From Nomia melanderi (Eukaryota; Arthropoda; Insecta; Hymenoptera; Halictidae): a stretch of 64,000 nt of DNA. The stretch covers positions 1,054,001 to 1,118,000 of the forward strand of contig NW_027475145.1 in the NCBI RefSeq assembly GCF_051020985.1, in the 5' to 3' direction. The translations under genes and the position numbers were made by a program. Of the stretch, positions 36,857 through 50,684 are shown piece after piece (position 1 is the stretch's first letter; every line of letters starts with the position of its first letter). The notes beneath the pieces are model-generated. The model did no database searches and was not told where the DNA came from. It saw only the letters and a program-made list of their open reading frames with translations.

Positions 36857-38502
36857 CCTGACCCTGAGTGTCCGGCCCCATGAGACTGTGGTTTTCTCGG
36901 CCCCTGGTGGTCCGAGGTCGTTCCCGCTGCACAGATTCATGCGCCCGGGCCTCCTGAAGATAATTCACTTTGGTTTATTGCGCTATCTATAATAGCACCG
37001 GAGATATCACCAGATATATATTGGATTTTGCCCTGACCCTGAGTGTCCGGCCCCATGAGACGGTGGGTGTCTCGGCCCCTAGTGGTCCGAGGTCGTTCCA
37101 GCTGCACAGATTCATGCGCCTGGGCCTCCTACAGACAATGCACTTTGATTTATTGCGCTACCTGTAATAGCACCCGTGATATCACCAGATATATATTGGA
37201 TTTTCCCCTGACCCTGAGTGATCGGCCCCATGAGACGGTAGTCTTCTCGCCCCCTGGTGGTCCGAGGTCGTTGCCGCTGCACAGATTCATGCGCCAGGGC
37301 CCGCTGCAGATAAGTCACTTTTGTTTAGTGCGATATCTGTAAGAGCACCCGAGATATCACGAGATATATATTGGATTTTTCCCTGACCCCGAGTGTCCGG
37401 CCCCATGAGACGGTGGTTTTCTCGGCCCCTGGTGGTCCCAGGTCGTTCCCGCTGCACAGATTCATGCGCCAGGGCCTCCTACAGACAATGCACTTTGATT
37501 TATTGCGCTATCTGTAATAGCACCCGAGATATCACCAGATATATATTGGATTTTACCCTGACCCTGAGTGTCCGGCCCCATGAGACGGTGGTTGTCTCGG
37601 CCCCTGGTGTTCCGAGATCGTTCCCGCTGCACAGATTCATGCGCCAGGGCCTCCTACAGACAATGCACTTTGATTTATTGCGCTATCTCTAATAGCACCC
37701 GAGATATCACCAGATATATATTGGATTTTTCCCCGACCCTGAGTGTCCGGCCCCATGAGACGGTGGTTTTCTCGGCCGCTGGTGGTGCGAGGTCGTTCCC
37801 TCTGGCCAGATTCATGCGCCAGGGCCTCCTACAGACAATGCACTTTGATTTATTGCGCTATCTGTAATAGCACCCGAGATATCACCAGATCTATATTGGA
37901 TTTTCCCCTGACCCTGAGTATCCGGCCCCATGAGATTGTGGTTTTCTCGGCCCCTGGTGGTCCGAGGTCGTTCCCGTTGCACAGATTCATGCGGCAGGGC
38001 CTCCTGCAGATAATTCACTTTGGTTTATTGCGCTATCTCTAATAGCACCCGAGATATCACCAGATATATATTGGATTTTCCCCTGACCCTGAGTGTCCGG
38101 CCCCATGAGACTGTGGTTTTCTCGCCCCCTGGTGGTCCGAGGTCGTTGCCGCTGCACAGATTCATGCGCCAGGGCCCGCTGCAGATAAGTCACTTTTGTT
38201 TAGTGCGATATCTGTAAGAGCACCCGAGATATCACGAGATATATATTGGATTTTTCCCTGACCCCGAGTGTCCGGCCCCATGAGACGGTGGTTTTCTCGG
38301 CCCCTGGTGGTCCGAGGTCGTTCCCGCTGCACAGATTCATGCGCCAGGGCCTCCTACAGACAATGCACTTTGATTTATTGCGCTATCTGTAATAGCACCC
38401 GAGATATCACCAGATATATATTGGATTTTACCCTGACCCTGAGTGTCCGGCCCCATGAGACGGTGGTTGTCGCGGCCCCTGGTGTTCCGAGGTCGTTCCC
38501 GC
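36857..38502. repeat. 16-monomer-offset (2799-bp) duplicate, copy 2
   Basis: This is the partner of 34058-35703. The period is one base short of 16 x 175 because a 174-bp monomer (36295-36468) lies between the copies. The copied blocks themselves are in exact phase. Confidence 0.87.
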
Positions 38503-38999
38503 TGCACAGATTCATGCGCCAGGGCCTCCTACAGACAATGCACTTTGATTTATTGCGCTATCTCTAATAGCACCCGAGATATCACCAGATATATATTGGA
38601 TTTTTCCCCGACCCTGAGTGTCCGGCCCCATGAGACGGTGGTTTTCTCGGCCGCTGGTGGTGCGAGGTCGTTCCCGCTGGCCAGATTCATGCGCCAGGGC
38701 CTCCTACAGACAATGCACTTTGATTTATTGCGCTATCTGTAATAGCACCCGAGATATCACCAGATCTATATTGGATTTTCCCCTGACCCTGAGTATCCGG
38801 CCCCATGAGATTGTGGTTTTCTCGGCCCCTGGTGGTCCGAGGTCGTTCCCGTTGCACAGATTCATGCGGCAGGGCCTCCTGCAGATAATTCACTTTGGTT
38901 TATTGCGCTATCTCTAATAGCACCCGAGATATCACCAGATATATATTGGATTTTCCCCTGACCCTGAGTGTCCGGCCCCATGAGACTGTGGTTTTCTCG
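37244..38999. repeat. 5-monomer (875-bp) tandem HOR, two units
   Basis: Bases 37244-38124 repeat at 38119-38999. The unit contains TTCTCGCCCCCTGG, GTCACTTTTGTTTAG with the stop-junction variant CTGTAAGAGC, CACGAGATATAT, GGTGTTCCGAGG, CGGCCGCTGGTGGTGCG and CCAGATCTATATTGG. Related, partly truncated units lie at about 34450-35690 and 41700-43080, so this five-monomer unit has been amplified several times. Confidence 0.87.
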
Positions 39000-41347
39000 G
39001 CCCCTGGAGGTCCGAGAACGTTCCCGCTGCACAGGTTCATGCGCCGGGGTCTCCTACAGACAATGCACTTTGATTTATTGCGCTATCTCTAATAGCACCC
39101 GAGATATCACCAGATATATATTGGATTTTCCCCTGACCCTGAGTGTCCGGCCCCATGAGACTGTGGTTTTCTCGGCCCCTGGTGGTCCGAGGTCGTTCCC
39201 GCTGCTCAGATTCATGCGCCAGGGCCTCCTGCAGATAATTAACTTTGGTTTATTGCGCTATCTGTAATAGCACCCGAGATATCACCACATATATATTGGA
39301 TTTTTCACTGACCCTGAGTGTCCGGCCCCATGAGACGGTGGTTTTCTCGGTCCCTGGTGTTCCGAGGTCGTTCCCGCTGCACAGATTCATGCGCCAGGGC
39401 CTCCTACAGACAATGCACTTTGATTTATTGCGCTATCTCTAATAGCACCCGAGATATCACCAGATATATATTGGATTTTTCACTGACCCTGAGTGCCCGG
39501 CCCCATGAGACTGTGGTTTTCTCGGCCGCTGGTGGTCCGAGGTCGTTGCCGCCGGCCAGATTCATGCGCCAGGGCCTCCTACAGACAATGCACTTTGATT
39601 TATTGCGCTATCTGTAATAGCACCCGAGATATCACCAGATATATAGTGGATTTTCCCCTGACCCTGAGTATCCGGCCCCATGAGACTGTGGTTTTCTCGG
39701 CCCCTGGCGGTCCGAGGTCGGGCCCGTTGCACAGATTCATTCGCCAGGGCCTCCTGCAGATAATTCACTTTGGTTTATTGCGCTATCTCTAATAGCACCC
39801 GAGATATCACCAGATATATATTGGATTTTCCCCTCACCCTGAGTGTCCGGCCCCATGAGACTGTGGTTTTCTCGGCCCCTGGAGGTCCGAGAACGTTCCC
39901 GCTGAACAGGTTCATGCGCCAGGGTCTCCTACAGACAACGCACTTTGATTTATTGCGCTATCTGTAATAGCACCCGAGATATCACCAGATATATATTGGA
40001 TTTTTCACTGACCCTGAGTGTCCTGCCCAATGAGACTGTGGTTTTCTCGGCCCCTGGTGGTCCGAGGTCGTTCCCGCTGTACAGATTCATGCGCCAGGAC
40101 CTCCTACAGACAATGCACTTTGATTTATTGCGCTATCTGTAATAGCACCCGAGATATCACCAGATATATATTGGATTTTTCACTGACCCTGAGTGTGCGG
40201 CCCCATGTGACGGTGGTTGTCTCGGCCCCTGGAGGTCCGAGGTCGTTCCTGCTGCACAGATTCATGCGCCAGGGCCTCCTGCAGATAATTCACTTTGGTT
40301 TATTGCGCTATCTCTGATAGCACCCGAGATATCACCAGATATATATTGGAATTTTCCCTGACCCTGAGTGAACGGCCCCATGAGACTGTGGTTTTCTCGG
40401 CCCCTGGTGTTCCGAGGTCGTTCCCGCTGCACAGATTCATGCGCCAGGGCCTCCTACAGACAATGCACTTTGATTTATTGCGCTATCTCTAATAGCAGCC
40501 GAGATATCACCAGATATATATTGGATTTTCCCCTGACCCTGAGTGTCCGGCCCCATGAGACTGTGGTTTTCTCGGCCCCTGGTGGTCCGAGGTCGTTCCC
40601 GTTGCACAGATTCATGCGCCAGGGCCTCCTGCAGATAATTCACTTTGGTTTATTGCGCTATCTCTAATAGCACCCGAGGTATCACCAGATATATATTGGA
40701 TTTTTCCCTGACCCTGAGTGAACGGCCCCATGAGACTGTGGTTTTCTCGGCCCCTGGTGGTCCGAGGTCGTTCCCGCTGCACAGGTTCATGCGCCAGGGT
40801 CTCCTACAGACAATGCACTTTGATTTATTGCGCTATCTGTAATAGCACCCGAGATATCACCAGATATATATTGGATTTTTGCCTGACCCTGAGTGTCCGG
40901 CCCCATGAGACTGTGGTTTTCTCGGCCCCTGGTGGTCCGAGGTCGTTCCCGCTGCACAGATTCATGCGCCAGGGCCTCCTACAGACAATGCACTTTGATT
41001 TATTGCGCTATCTGTAATAGCACCCGAGATATCACCAGATATATATTGGATTTTTCACTGACCCTGAGCGTCCGGCCCCATGAGACGGTCGTTTTCTCGG
41101 CCCCTGGTGGTCCGAAGTCGTTCCCGCTGCACAGGTTCATGCGCCAGGGTCTCCTACAGACAATGCACTTTGGTTTATTGCGCTATCTCTAATAGCACCC
41201 GAGATATCACCAGATATATATTGGAATTTTCCCTGACCCTGAGTGAACGGCCCCATGAGACTGTGGTTTTCTCGGCCCCTGGTGGTCAGAGGTCGTTCCC
41301 GCTGCACAGGTTCATGCGCCAGGGTCTCCTACAGACAATGCACTTTG
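37488..41347. repeat. 24-monomer (4200-bp) HOR, copy 1
   Basis: This 3860-bp segment matches 41688-45547. It includes CTGATAGC at the junction near 40315, the GTGAACGGCC marker and the CCCTGGAGGTCC monomers. On the order of ten to twenty base differences are visible (for example CTGCTCAG/CTGCACAG near 39205, GTGGATTTTC/GTGGATTATC near 39650, CTTTGGTT/CTTTGCTT near 40298). It is thus older than the 6125-bp and 2625-bp events. Confidence 0.87.
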
Positions 41348-41687
41348 CTTTATTGCGCTATCTCTAATAGCACCCGAGATATCACCAGATATATATTGGA
41401 TTTTCCCCTGACCCTGAGTGTCCGGCCCCATGAGACGGTGGTTTTCTTGTCCCCTGGTGGTCCGAGGTCGTTCCCTCTGCACAGATGCATGCGCCGGGGC
41501 CTCCTGCAGATAATCCACTTTGATTTATTGCGCTATCTCTAATAGCACCCCAGATATCACCAGATATATATTGGATTTTCCCCTCACCCTGAGTGTCCGG
41601 CCCCATGTGACTGTGGTTTTCTCGGCCCCTGGTGGTCCGAGGTCGATCCCGCTGGCCAGATTCATGCGCCAGGGCCTACTACAGACC
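41348..41687. repeat. Two-monomer spacer between 4200-bp HOR copies
   Basis: These 340 bases have no partner in the 4200-bp repeat. They match about 46073-46412 (offset 4725, 27 monomers), with markers TTTTCTTGTCCCC, TTCCCTCTGCAC, GCACCCCAG and GCCTACTACAGACC. They appear to come from the neighbouring 15-monomer HOR family. Confidence 0.8.
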
Positions 41688-44600
41688 ATGCACTTTGATT
41701 TATTGCGCTATCTGTAATAGCACCCGAGATATCACCAGATATATATTGGATTTTACCCTGACCCTGAGTGTCCGGCCCCATGAGACGGTGGTTGTCTCGG
41801 CCCCTGGTGTTCCGAGGTCGTTCCCGCAGCACAGATTCATGCGCCAGGGCCTCCTACAGACAGCGCACTTTGATTTATTGCGCTATCTCTAATAGCACCC
41901 GAGATATCACCAGATATATATTGGATTTTTCCCCGACCCTGAGTGTCCGGCCCCATGAGACGGTGGTTTTCTCTGCCGCTGGTGGTGCGAGGTCGTTCCC
42001 GCTGGCCAGATTCATGCGCCAGGGCCTCCTACAGACAATGCACTTTGATTTATTGCGCTATCTGTAATAGCACCCGAGATATCACCAGATCTATATTGGA
42101 TTTTCCCCTGACCCTGAGTATCCGGCCCCATGAGATTGTGGTTTTCTCGGCCCCTGGTGGTCCGAGGTCGTTCCCGTTGCACAGATTCATGCGGCAGGGC
42201 CTCCTGCAGATAATTCACTTTGGTTTATTGCGCTATCTCTAATAGCACCCGAGATATCACCAGATATATATTGGATTTTCCCCTGACCCTGCGTGTCCGG
42301 CCCCATGAGACTGTGGTTTTCTCGCCCCCTGGTGGTCCGAGGTCGTTGCCGCTGCACAGATTCATGCGCCAGGGCCCGCTGCAGATAAGTCACTTTTGTT
42401 TAGTGCGATATCTGTAAGAGCACCCGAGATATCACGAGATATATATTGGATTTTTCCCTGACCCCGAGTGTCCGGCCCCATGAGACGGTGGTTTTCTCGG
42501 CCCCTGGTGGTCCGAGGTCGTTCCCGCTGCACAGATTCATGCGCCAGGGCCTCCTACAGACAATGCACTTTGATTTATTGCGCTATCTGTAATAGCACCC
42601 GAGATATCACCAGATATATATTGGATTTTACCCTGACCCTGAGTGTCCGGCCCCATGAGACGGTGGTTGTCTCGGCCCCTGGTGTTCCGAGGTCGTTCCC
42701 GCTGCACAGATTCATGCGCCAGGGCCTCCTACAGACAATGCACTTTGATTTATTGCGCTATCTCTAATAGCACCCGAGATATCACCAGATATATATTGGA
42801 TTTTTCCCCGACCCTGAGTGTCCGGCCCCATGAGACGGTGGTTCTCTCGGCCGCTGGTGGTGCGAGGTCGTTCCCGCTGGCCAGATTCATGCGCCAGGGC
42901 CTCCTACAGACAATGCACTTTGATTTATTGCGCTATCTGTAATAGCACCCGAGATATCACCAGATCTATATTGGATTTTCCCCTGACCCTGAGTATCCGG
43001 CCCCATGAGAATGTGGTTTTCTCGGCCCCTGGTGGTCCGAGGTCGTTCCCGTTGCACAGATTCATGCGGCAGGGCCTCCTGCAGATAATTCACTTTGGTT
43101 TATTGCGCTATCTCTAATAGCACCCGAGATATCACCAGATATATATTGGATTTTCCCCTGACCCTGAGTGTCCGGCCCCATGAGACTGTGGTTTTCTCGG
43201 CCCCTGGAGGTCCGAGAACGTTCCCGCTGCACAGGTTCATGCGCCGGGGTCTCCTACAGACAATGCACTTTGATTTATTGCGCTATCTCTAATAGCACCC
43301 GAGATATCACCAGATATATATTGGATTTTCCCCTGACCCTGAGTGTCCGGCCCCATGAGACTGTGGTTTTCTCGGCCCCTGGTGGTCCGAGGTCGTTCCC
43401 GCTGCACAGATTCATGCGCCAGGGCCTCCTGCAGATAATTAACTTTGGTTTATTGCGCTATCTGTAATAGCACCCGAGGTATCACCACATATATATTGGA
43501 TTTTTCACTGACCCTGAGTGTCCGGCCCCATGAGACGGTGGTTTTCTCGGTCCCTGGTGTTCCGAGGTCGTTCCCGCTGCACAGATTCATGCGCCAGGGC
43601 CTCCTACAGACAATGCACTTTGATTTATTGCGCTATCTCTAATAGCACCCGAGATATCACCAGATATATATTGGATTTTTCACTGACCCTGAGTGCCCGG
43701 CCCCATGAGACTGTGGTTTTCTCGGCCGCTGGTGGTCCGAGGTCGTTGCCGCCGGCCAGATTCATGCGCCAGGGCCTCCTACAGACAATGCACTTTGATT
43801 TATTGCGCTATCTGTAATAGCACCCGAGATATCACCAGATATATAGTGGATTATCCCCTGACCCTGAGTATCCGGCCCCATGAGACTGTGGTTTTCTCGG
43901 CCCCTGGCGGTCCGAGGTCGGGCCCGTTGCACAGATTCATGCGCCAGGGCCTCCTGCAGATAATTCACTTTGGTTTATTGCGCTATCTCTAATAGCACCC
44001 GAGATATCACCAGATATATATTGGATTTTCCCCTCACCCTGAGTGTCCGGCCCCATGAGACTGTGGTTTTCTCGGCCCCTGGAGGTCCGAGAACGTTCCC
44101 GCTGAACAGGTTCATGCGCCAGGGTCTCCTACAGACAACGCACTTTGATTTATTGCGCTATCTGTAATAGCACCCGAGATATCACCAGATATATATTGGA
44201 TTTTTCACTGACCCTGAGTGTCCTGCCCAATGAGACTGTGGTTTTCTCGGCCCCTGGTGGTCCGAGGTCGTTCCCGCTGTACAGATTCATGCGCCAGGAC
44301 CTCCTACAGACAATGCACTTTGATTTATTGCGCTATCTGTAATAGCACCCGAGATATCACCAGATATATATTGGATTTTTCACTGACCCTGAGTGTGCGG
44401 CCCCATGTGACGGTGGTTGTCTCGGCCCCTGGAGGTCCGAGGTCGTTCCTGCTGCACAGATTCATGCGCCAGGGCCTCCTGCAGATAATTCACTTTGCTT
44501 TATTGCGCTATCTCTGATAGCACCCGAGATATCACCAGATATATATTGGAATTTTCCCTGACCCTGAGTGAACGGCCCCATGAGACTGTGGTTTTCTCGG

Positions 44601-45547
44601 CCCCTGGTGTTCCGAGGTCGTTCCCGCTGCACAGATTCATGCGCCAGGGCCTCCTACAGACAATGCACTTTGAATTATTGCGCTATCTCTAATAGCAGCC
44701 GAGATATCACCAGATATATATTGGATTTTCCCCTGACCCTGAGTGTCCGGCCCCATGAGACTGTGGTTTTCTCGGCCCCTGGTGGTCCGAGGTCGTTCCC
44801 GTTGCACAGATTCATGCGCCAGGGCCTCCTGCAGATAATTCACTTTGGTTTATTGCGCTATCTCTAATAGCACCCGAGATATCACCAGATATATATTGGA
44901 TTTTTCCCTGACCCTGAGTGAACGGCCCCATGAGACTGTGGTTTTCTCGGCCCCTGGTGGTCCGAGGTCGTTCCCGCTGCACAGGTTCATGCGCCAGGGT
45001 CTCCTACAGACAATGCACTTTGATTTATTGCGCTATCTGTAATAGCACCCGAGATATCACCAGATATATATTGGATTTTTGCCTGACCCTGAGTGTCCGG
45101 CCCCATGAGACTGTGGTTTTCTCGGCCCCTGGTGGTCCGAGGTCGTTCCCGCTGCACAGATTCATGCGCCAGGGCCTCCTACAGACAATGCACTTTGATT
45201 TATTGCGCTATCTGTAATAGCACCCGAGATATCACCAGATATATATTGGATTTTTCACTGACCCTGAGCGTCCGGCCCCATGAGACGGTCGTTTTCTCGG
45301 CCCCTGGTGGTCCGAAGTCGTTCCCGCTGCACAGGTTCATGCGCCAGGGTCTCCTACAGACAATGCACTTTGGTTTATTGCGCTATCTCTAATAGCACCC
45401 GAGATATCACCAGATATATATTGGAATTTTCCCTGACCCTGAGTGAACGGCCCCATGAGACTGTGGTTTTCTCGGCCCCTGGTGGTCAGAGGTCGTTCCC
45501 GCTGCACAGGTTCATGCGCCAGGGTCTCCTACAGACAATGCACTTTG
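41688..45547. repeat. 24-monomer (4200-bp) HOR, copy 2
   Basis: This is the partner of 37488-41347. Copy-specific changes include CAGCAGCACAG near 41826, GACAGCGCAC near 41859 and CATGAGAATG near 43006. It ends 21 bases after the start of the 15-monomer HOR, so the two HOR families meet here. Confidence 0.87.
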
Positions 45548-48059
45548 ATTTATTGCGCTATCTGTAATAGCACCCGAGATATCACCAGATATATATTGGA
45601 ATTTTCCCTGACCCTGAGTGAACGGCCCCTTGAGACTGTGGTTTTCTCGGCCCCTCGTGGTCCGAGGTCGTTGCCGCTGCACAGGTTCATGCGCCAGGAC
45701 CTCCTACAGACAATGCACTTTGATTTATTGCGCTATCTGTAATAGCACCCGAGATATCACCAGATATATATTGGATTTTCCCCTGACCCTGAGTGTCCGG
45801 CCCCATGAGACGGTGGTTTTCTCGGGTCCTGGTGGTCCGAGGTCGTTCGAGCTGCACAGATTCATGCGCCAGGGCCTCCTACAGGCAATGCACTTTGATT
45901 TATTGTGCTATCTGTAATAGCACCCGAGATATCACCAGATATATATTGGATTTTTCCCTGATCCTGAGTGTCCGGCCCCATGAGACGCTGGTTTTCTCGA
46001 CCCCTGGTGGTCCGAGGTCGTTCCCGCTGCACAGATGCATTCGCCAGTGCCTCCTACAGACAATGCACTTTGCTTTATTGCGCTATCTCTAATAGCACCC
46101 GAGATATCACCAGATATATATTGGATTTTCCCCTGACCCTGAGTGTCCGGCCCCATGAGACGGTGGTTTTCTTGTCCCCTGGTGGTCCGAGGTCGTTCCC
46201 TCTGCACAGATGCATGCGCCGGGGCCTCCTGCAGATAATCCACTTTGATTTATTGCGCTATCTCTAATAGCACCCCAGATATCACCAGATATATATTGGA
46301 TTTTCCCCTCACCCTGAGTGTCCGGCCCCATGTGACTGTGGTTTTCTCGGCCCCTGGTGGTCCGAGGTCGATCCCGCTGGCCAGATTCATGCGCCAGGGC
46401 CTACTACAGACCATGCACTTTGATTTATTGCGCTATCTGTAATAGCACCCGAGATATCACCAGATATATATTGGATTTTTCCCTGACCCTGTGTGTCCGG
46501 CCCCAGGTGTCGTTGGTTTTCTCGGCCCCTGGTGATCCGAGGTCGTTCCCGCTGCACAGGTTCATGCGCCAGGGCCTCCTACAGACAATGCACTTTGATT
46601 TATTGCCCTATCTGTAATAGCACCCGAGATATCACCAGATATATATTTGATTTTTCCCCGACCCTGAGTCTCCGGCCCCATGAGATGATGGTTTTCTCGT
46701 CCCCTGGTGGTCCCAGGTCGTTCCCGCTGCACAGATGCATTCGCCAGTGCCTCCTACAGACAATGCACTTCTATTTATTGCGCTATCTGTAATAGCACCC
46801 GAGATATCACCAGATATATATTGCATTTTTGCCTGACCCTGAGTTCTCGGCCCCATGAGACTGTGGTTTTCGCGGCCCCTGGTGGTCCGAGGTCGTTCCC
46901 GCTGCACAGATTCATGCGCCAGGGCCTCCTGCAGATAATTAACTTTGGTTTATTGTGCTATCTATAATAGCACCCGAGATATCACCAGATATATATTGGA
47001 TTTTTCCCTGACCCTGAGTGTCCGGCACCATGAGACGGTGGTTTTCTCGGCCTCTGGTAGTCCGAGGTCGTTCCCGCTGGCCAGATTCATGCGCCAGGGC
47101 CTACTACAGATAATGCACTTTGATTTATTGCGGTATCTGTAATAGCACCCGAGATATCACCAGATATATATTGGATTTTTCCCTGACCCTGAGTGTCCGG
47201 CACCATGAGACGGTGGTTTTCTCGGCCTCTGGTGGTCCGAGGTCGTTCCCGCTGCACAGATTCATGCGCCAGGGCCTCCTACAGACAATGCACTTTGATT
47301 TATTGCGCTATCTCTAATAGCACCCGAGATATCACCAGATATATATTGGATTTTTCCCTGACCCTGAGTGTCCAGCCCCATGAGACGGTGGTTTTCTTGG
47401 CCCCTGGTGGTCCGAGGTCGTTCCCTCTGCACAGATGCATGCGCCATGGCCTCCTGCAGATAATAGACTTTGGTTTATTGCGCTATCTCTAATAGCACCC
47501 GAGATATCACCAGATATATATTGGATTTTCCCCTGACCCTGAGTGTCCGGCCCCATGAGACGGTGGTTTTCTCGGGTCCTGGTGGTCCGAGGTCGTTCGA
47601 GCTGCACAGATTCATGCGCCAGGGCCTCCTACAGACAATGCACTTTGATTTATTGCGCTATCTGTAATAGCACCCGAGATATCACCAGATGTATATTGGA
47701 TTTTTCCCTGACCCTGAGTGTCCGGCCCCATGAGACGCTGGTTTTCTCGACCCCTGGTGGTCCGAGGTCGTTCCCGCTGCACAGATGCATTCGCCAGTGC
47801 CTCCTACAGACAAGGCACTTTGATTTATTGCGCTATCTCTAATAGCACCCGAGATATCACCAGATATATATTGGATTTTCCCCTGACCCTGAGTGTCCGG
47901 CCCCATGAGACGGTGGTTTTCTTGTCCCCTGGTGGTCCGAGGTCGTTCCCTCTGCACAGATGCATGCGCCAGGGCCTCCTGCAGATAATCCACTTTGGTT
48001 TATTGCGCTATCTCTAATAGCACCCCAGATATCACCAGATATATATTGGATTTTCCCCT
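45526..48059. repeat. 15-monomer (2625-bp) HOR, copy 1
   Basis: This matches 48151-50684. I found only two differences: CCCCATGAG versus CCCAATGAG near 46679/49304, and GACGGTGG versus GACGGTGC near 47386/50011. Markers are TCTCGGGTCCTGG, GTTCGAGCTGC, TTGTGCTATC, CCCCAGGTGTCG and GAGATGATGG. Confidence 0.9.
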
Positions 48060-48150
48060 GACCCTGAGTGTCCGGCCCCATGAGACGGTGGTTTTCTCGG
48101 GTCCTGGTGGTCCGAGGTCGTTCGAGCTGCACAGATTCATGCGCCAGGGC

Positions 48151-50684
48151 CTCCTACAGACAATGCACTTTGATTTATTGCGCTATCTGTAATAGCACCC
48201 GAGATATCACCAGATATATATTGGAATTTTCCCTGACCCTGAGTGAACGGCCCCTTGAGACTGTGGTTTTCTCGGCCCCTCGTGGTCCGAGGTCGTTGCC
48301 GCTGCACAGGTTCATGCGCCAGGACCTCCTACAGACAATGCACTTTGATTTATTGCGCTATCTGTAATAGCACCCGAGATATCACCAGATATATATTGGA
48401 TTTTCCCCTGACCCTGAGTGTCCGGCCCCATGAGACGGTGGTTTTCTCGGGTCCTGGTGGTCCGAGGTCGTTCGAGCTGCACAGATTCATGCGCCAGGGC
48501 CTCCTACAGGCAATGCACTTTGATTTATTGTGCTATCTGTAATAGCACCCGAGATATCACCAGATATATATTGGATTTTTCCCTGATCCTGAGTGTCCGG
48601 CCCCATGAGACGCTGGTTTTCTCGACCCCTGGTGGTCCGAGGTCGTTCCCGCTGCACAGATGCATTCGCCAGTGCCTCCTACAGACAATGCACTTTGCTT
48701 TATTGCGCTATCTCTAATAGCACCCGAGATATCACCAGATATATATTGGATTTTCCCCTGACCCTGAGTGTCCGGCCCCATGAGACGGTGGTTTTCTTGT
48801 CCCCTGGTGGTCCGAGGTCGTTCCCTCTGCACAGATGCATGCGCCGGGGCCTCCTGCAGATAATCCACTTTGATTTATTGCGCTATCTCTAATAGCACCC
48901 CAGATATCACCAGATATATATTGGATTTTCCCCTCACCCTGAGTGTCCGGCCCCATGTGACTGTGGTTTTCTCGGCCCCTGGTGGTCCGAGGTCGATCCC
49001 GCTGGCCAGATTCATGCGCCAGGGCCTACTACAGACCATGCACTTTGATTTATTGCGCTATCTGTAATAGCACCCGAGATATCACCAGATATATATTGGA
49101 TTTTTCCCTGACCCTGTGTGTCCGGCCCCAGGTGTCGTTGGTTTTCTCGGCCCCTGGTGATCCGAGGTCGTTCCCGCTGCACAGGTTCATGCGCCAGGGC
49201 CTCCTACAGACAATGCACTTTGATTTATTGCCCTATCTGTAATAGCACCCGAGATATCACCAGATATATATTTGATTTTTCCCCGACCCTGAGTCTCCGG
49301 CCCAATGAGATGATGGTTTTCTCGTCCCCTGGTGGTCCCAGGTCGTTCCCGCTGCACAGATGCATTCGCCAGTGCCTCCTACAGACAATGCACTTCTATT
49401 TATTGCGCTATCTGTAATAGCACCCGAGATATCACCAGATATATATTGCATTTTTGCCTGACCCTGAGTTCTCGGCCCCATGAGACTGTGGTTTTCGCGG
49501 CCCCTGGTGGTCCGAGGTCGTTCCCGCTGCACAGATTCATGCGCCAGGGCCTCCTGCAGATAATTAACTTTGGTTTATTGTGCTATCTATAATAGCACCC
49601 GAGATATCACCAGATATATATTGGATTTTTCCCTGACCCTGAGTGTCCGGCACCATGAGACGGTGGTTTTCTCGGCCTCTGGTAGTCCGAGGTCGTTCCC
49701 GCTGGCCAGATTCATGCGCCAGGGCCTACTACAGATAATGCACTTTGATTTATTGCGGTATCTGTAATAGCACCCGAGATATCACCAGATATATATTGGA
49801 TTTTTCCCTGACCCTGAGTGTCCGGCACCATGAGACGGTGGTTTTCTCGGCCTCTGGTGGTCCGAGGTCGTTCCCGCTGCACAGATTCATGCGCCAGGGC
49901 CTCCTACAGACAATGCACTTTGATTTATTGCGCTATCTCTAATAGCACCCGAGATATCACCAGATATATATTGGATTTTTCCCTGACCCTGAGTGTCCAG
50001 CCCCATGAGACGGTGCTTTTCTTGGCCCCTGGTGGTCCGAGGTCGTTCCCTCTGCACAGATGCATGCGCCATGGCCTCCTGCAGATAATAGACTTTGGTT
50101 TATTGCGCTATCTCTAATAGCACCCGAGATATCACCAGATATATATTGGATTTTCCCCTGACCCTGAGTGTCCGGCCCCATGAGACGGTGGTTTTCTCGG
50201 GTCCTGGTGGTCCGAGGTCGTTCGAGCTGCACAGATTCATGCGCCAGGGCCTCCTACAGACAATGCACTTTGATTTATTGCGCTATCTGTAATAGCACCC
50301 GAGATATCACCAGATGTATATTGGATTTTTCCCTGACCCTGAGTGTCCGGCCCCATGAGACGCTGGTTTTCTCGACCCCTGGTGGTCCGAGGTCGTTCCC
50401 GCTGCACAGATGCATTCGCCAGTGCCTCCTACAGACAAGGCACTTTGATTTATTGCGCTATCTCTAATAGCACCCGAGATATCACCAGATATATATTGGA
50501 TTTTCCCCTGACCCTGAGTGTCCGGCCCCATGAGACGGTGGTTTTCTTGTCCCCTGGTGGTCCGAGGTCGTTCCCTCTGCACAGATGCATGCGCCAGGGC
50601 CTCCTGCAGATAATCCACTTTGGTTTATTGCGCTATCTCTAATAGCACCCCAGATATCACCAGATATATATTGGATTTTCCCCT
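48151..50684. repeat. 15-monomer (2625-bp) HOR, copy 2
   Basis: This is the almost identical second unit. Only 91 bases separate the ends of the two matches, so the two copies are effectively tandem. Parts of the unit (about 47.4-48.06 kb) also occur at 55.4-56.1 kb at an offset of 8050 (46 monomers). Confidence 0.9.
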
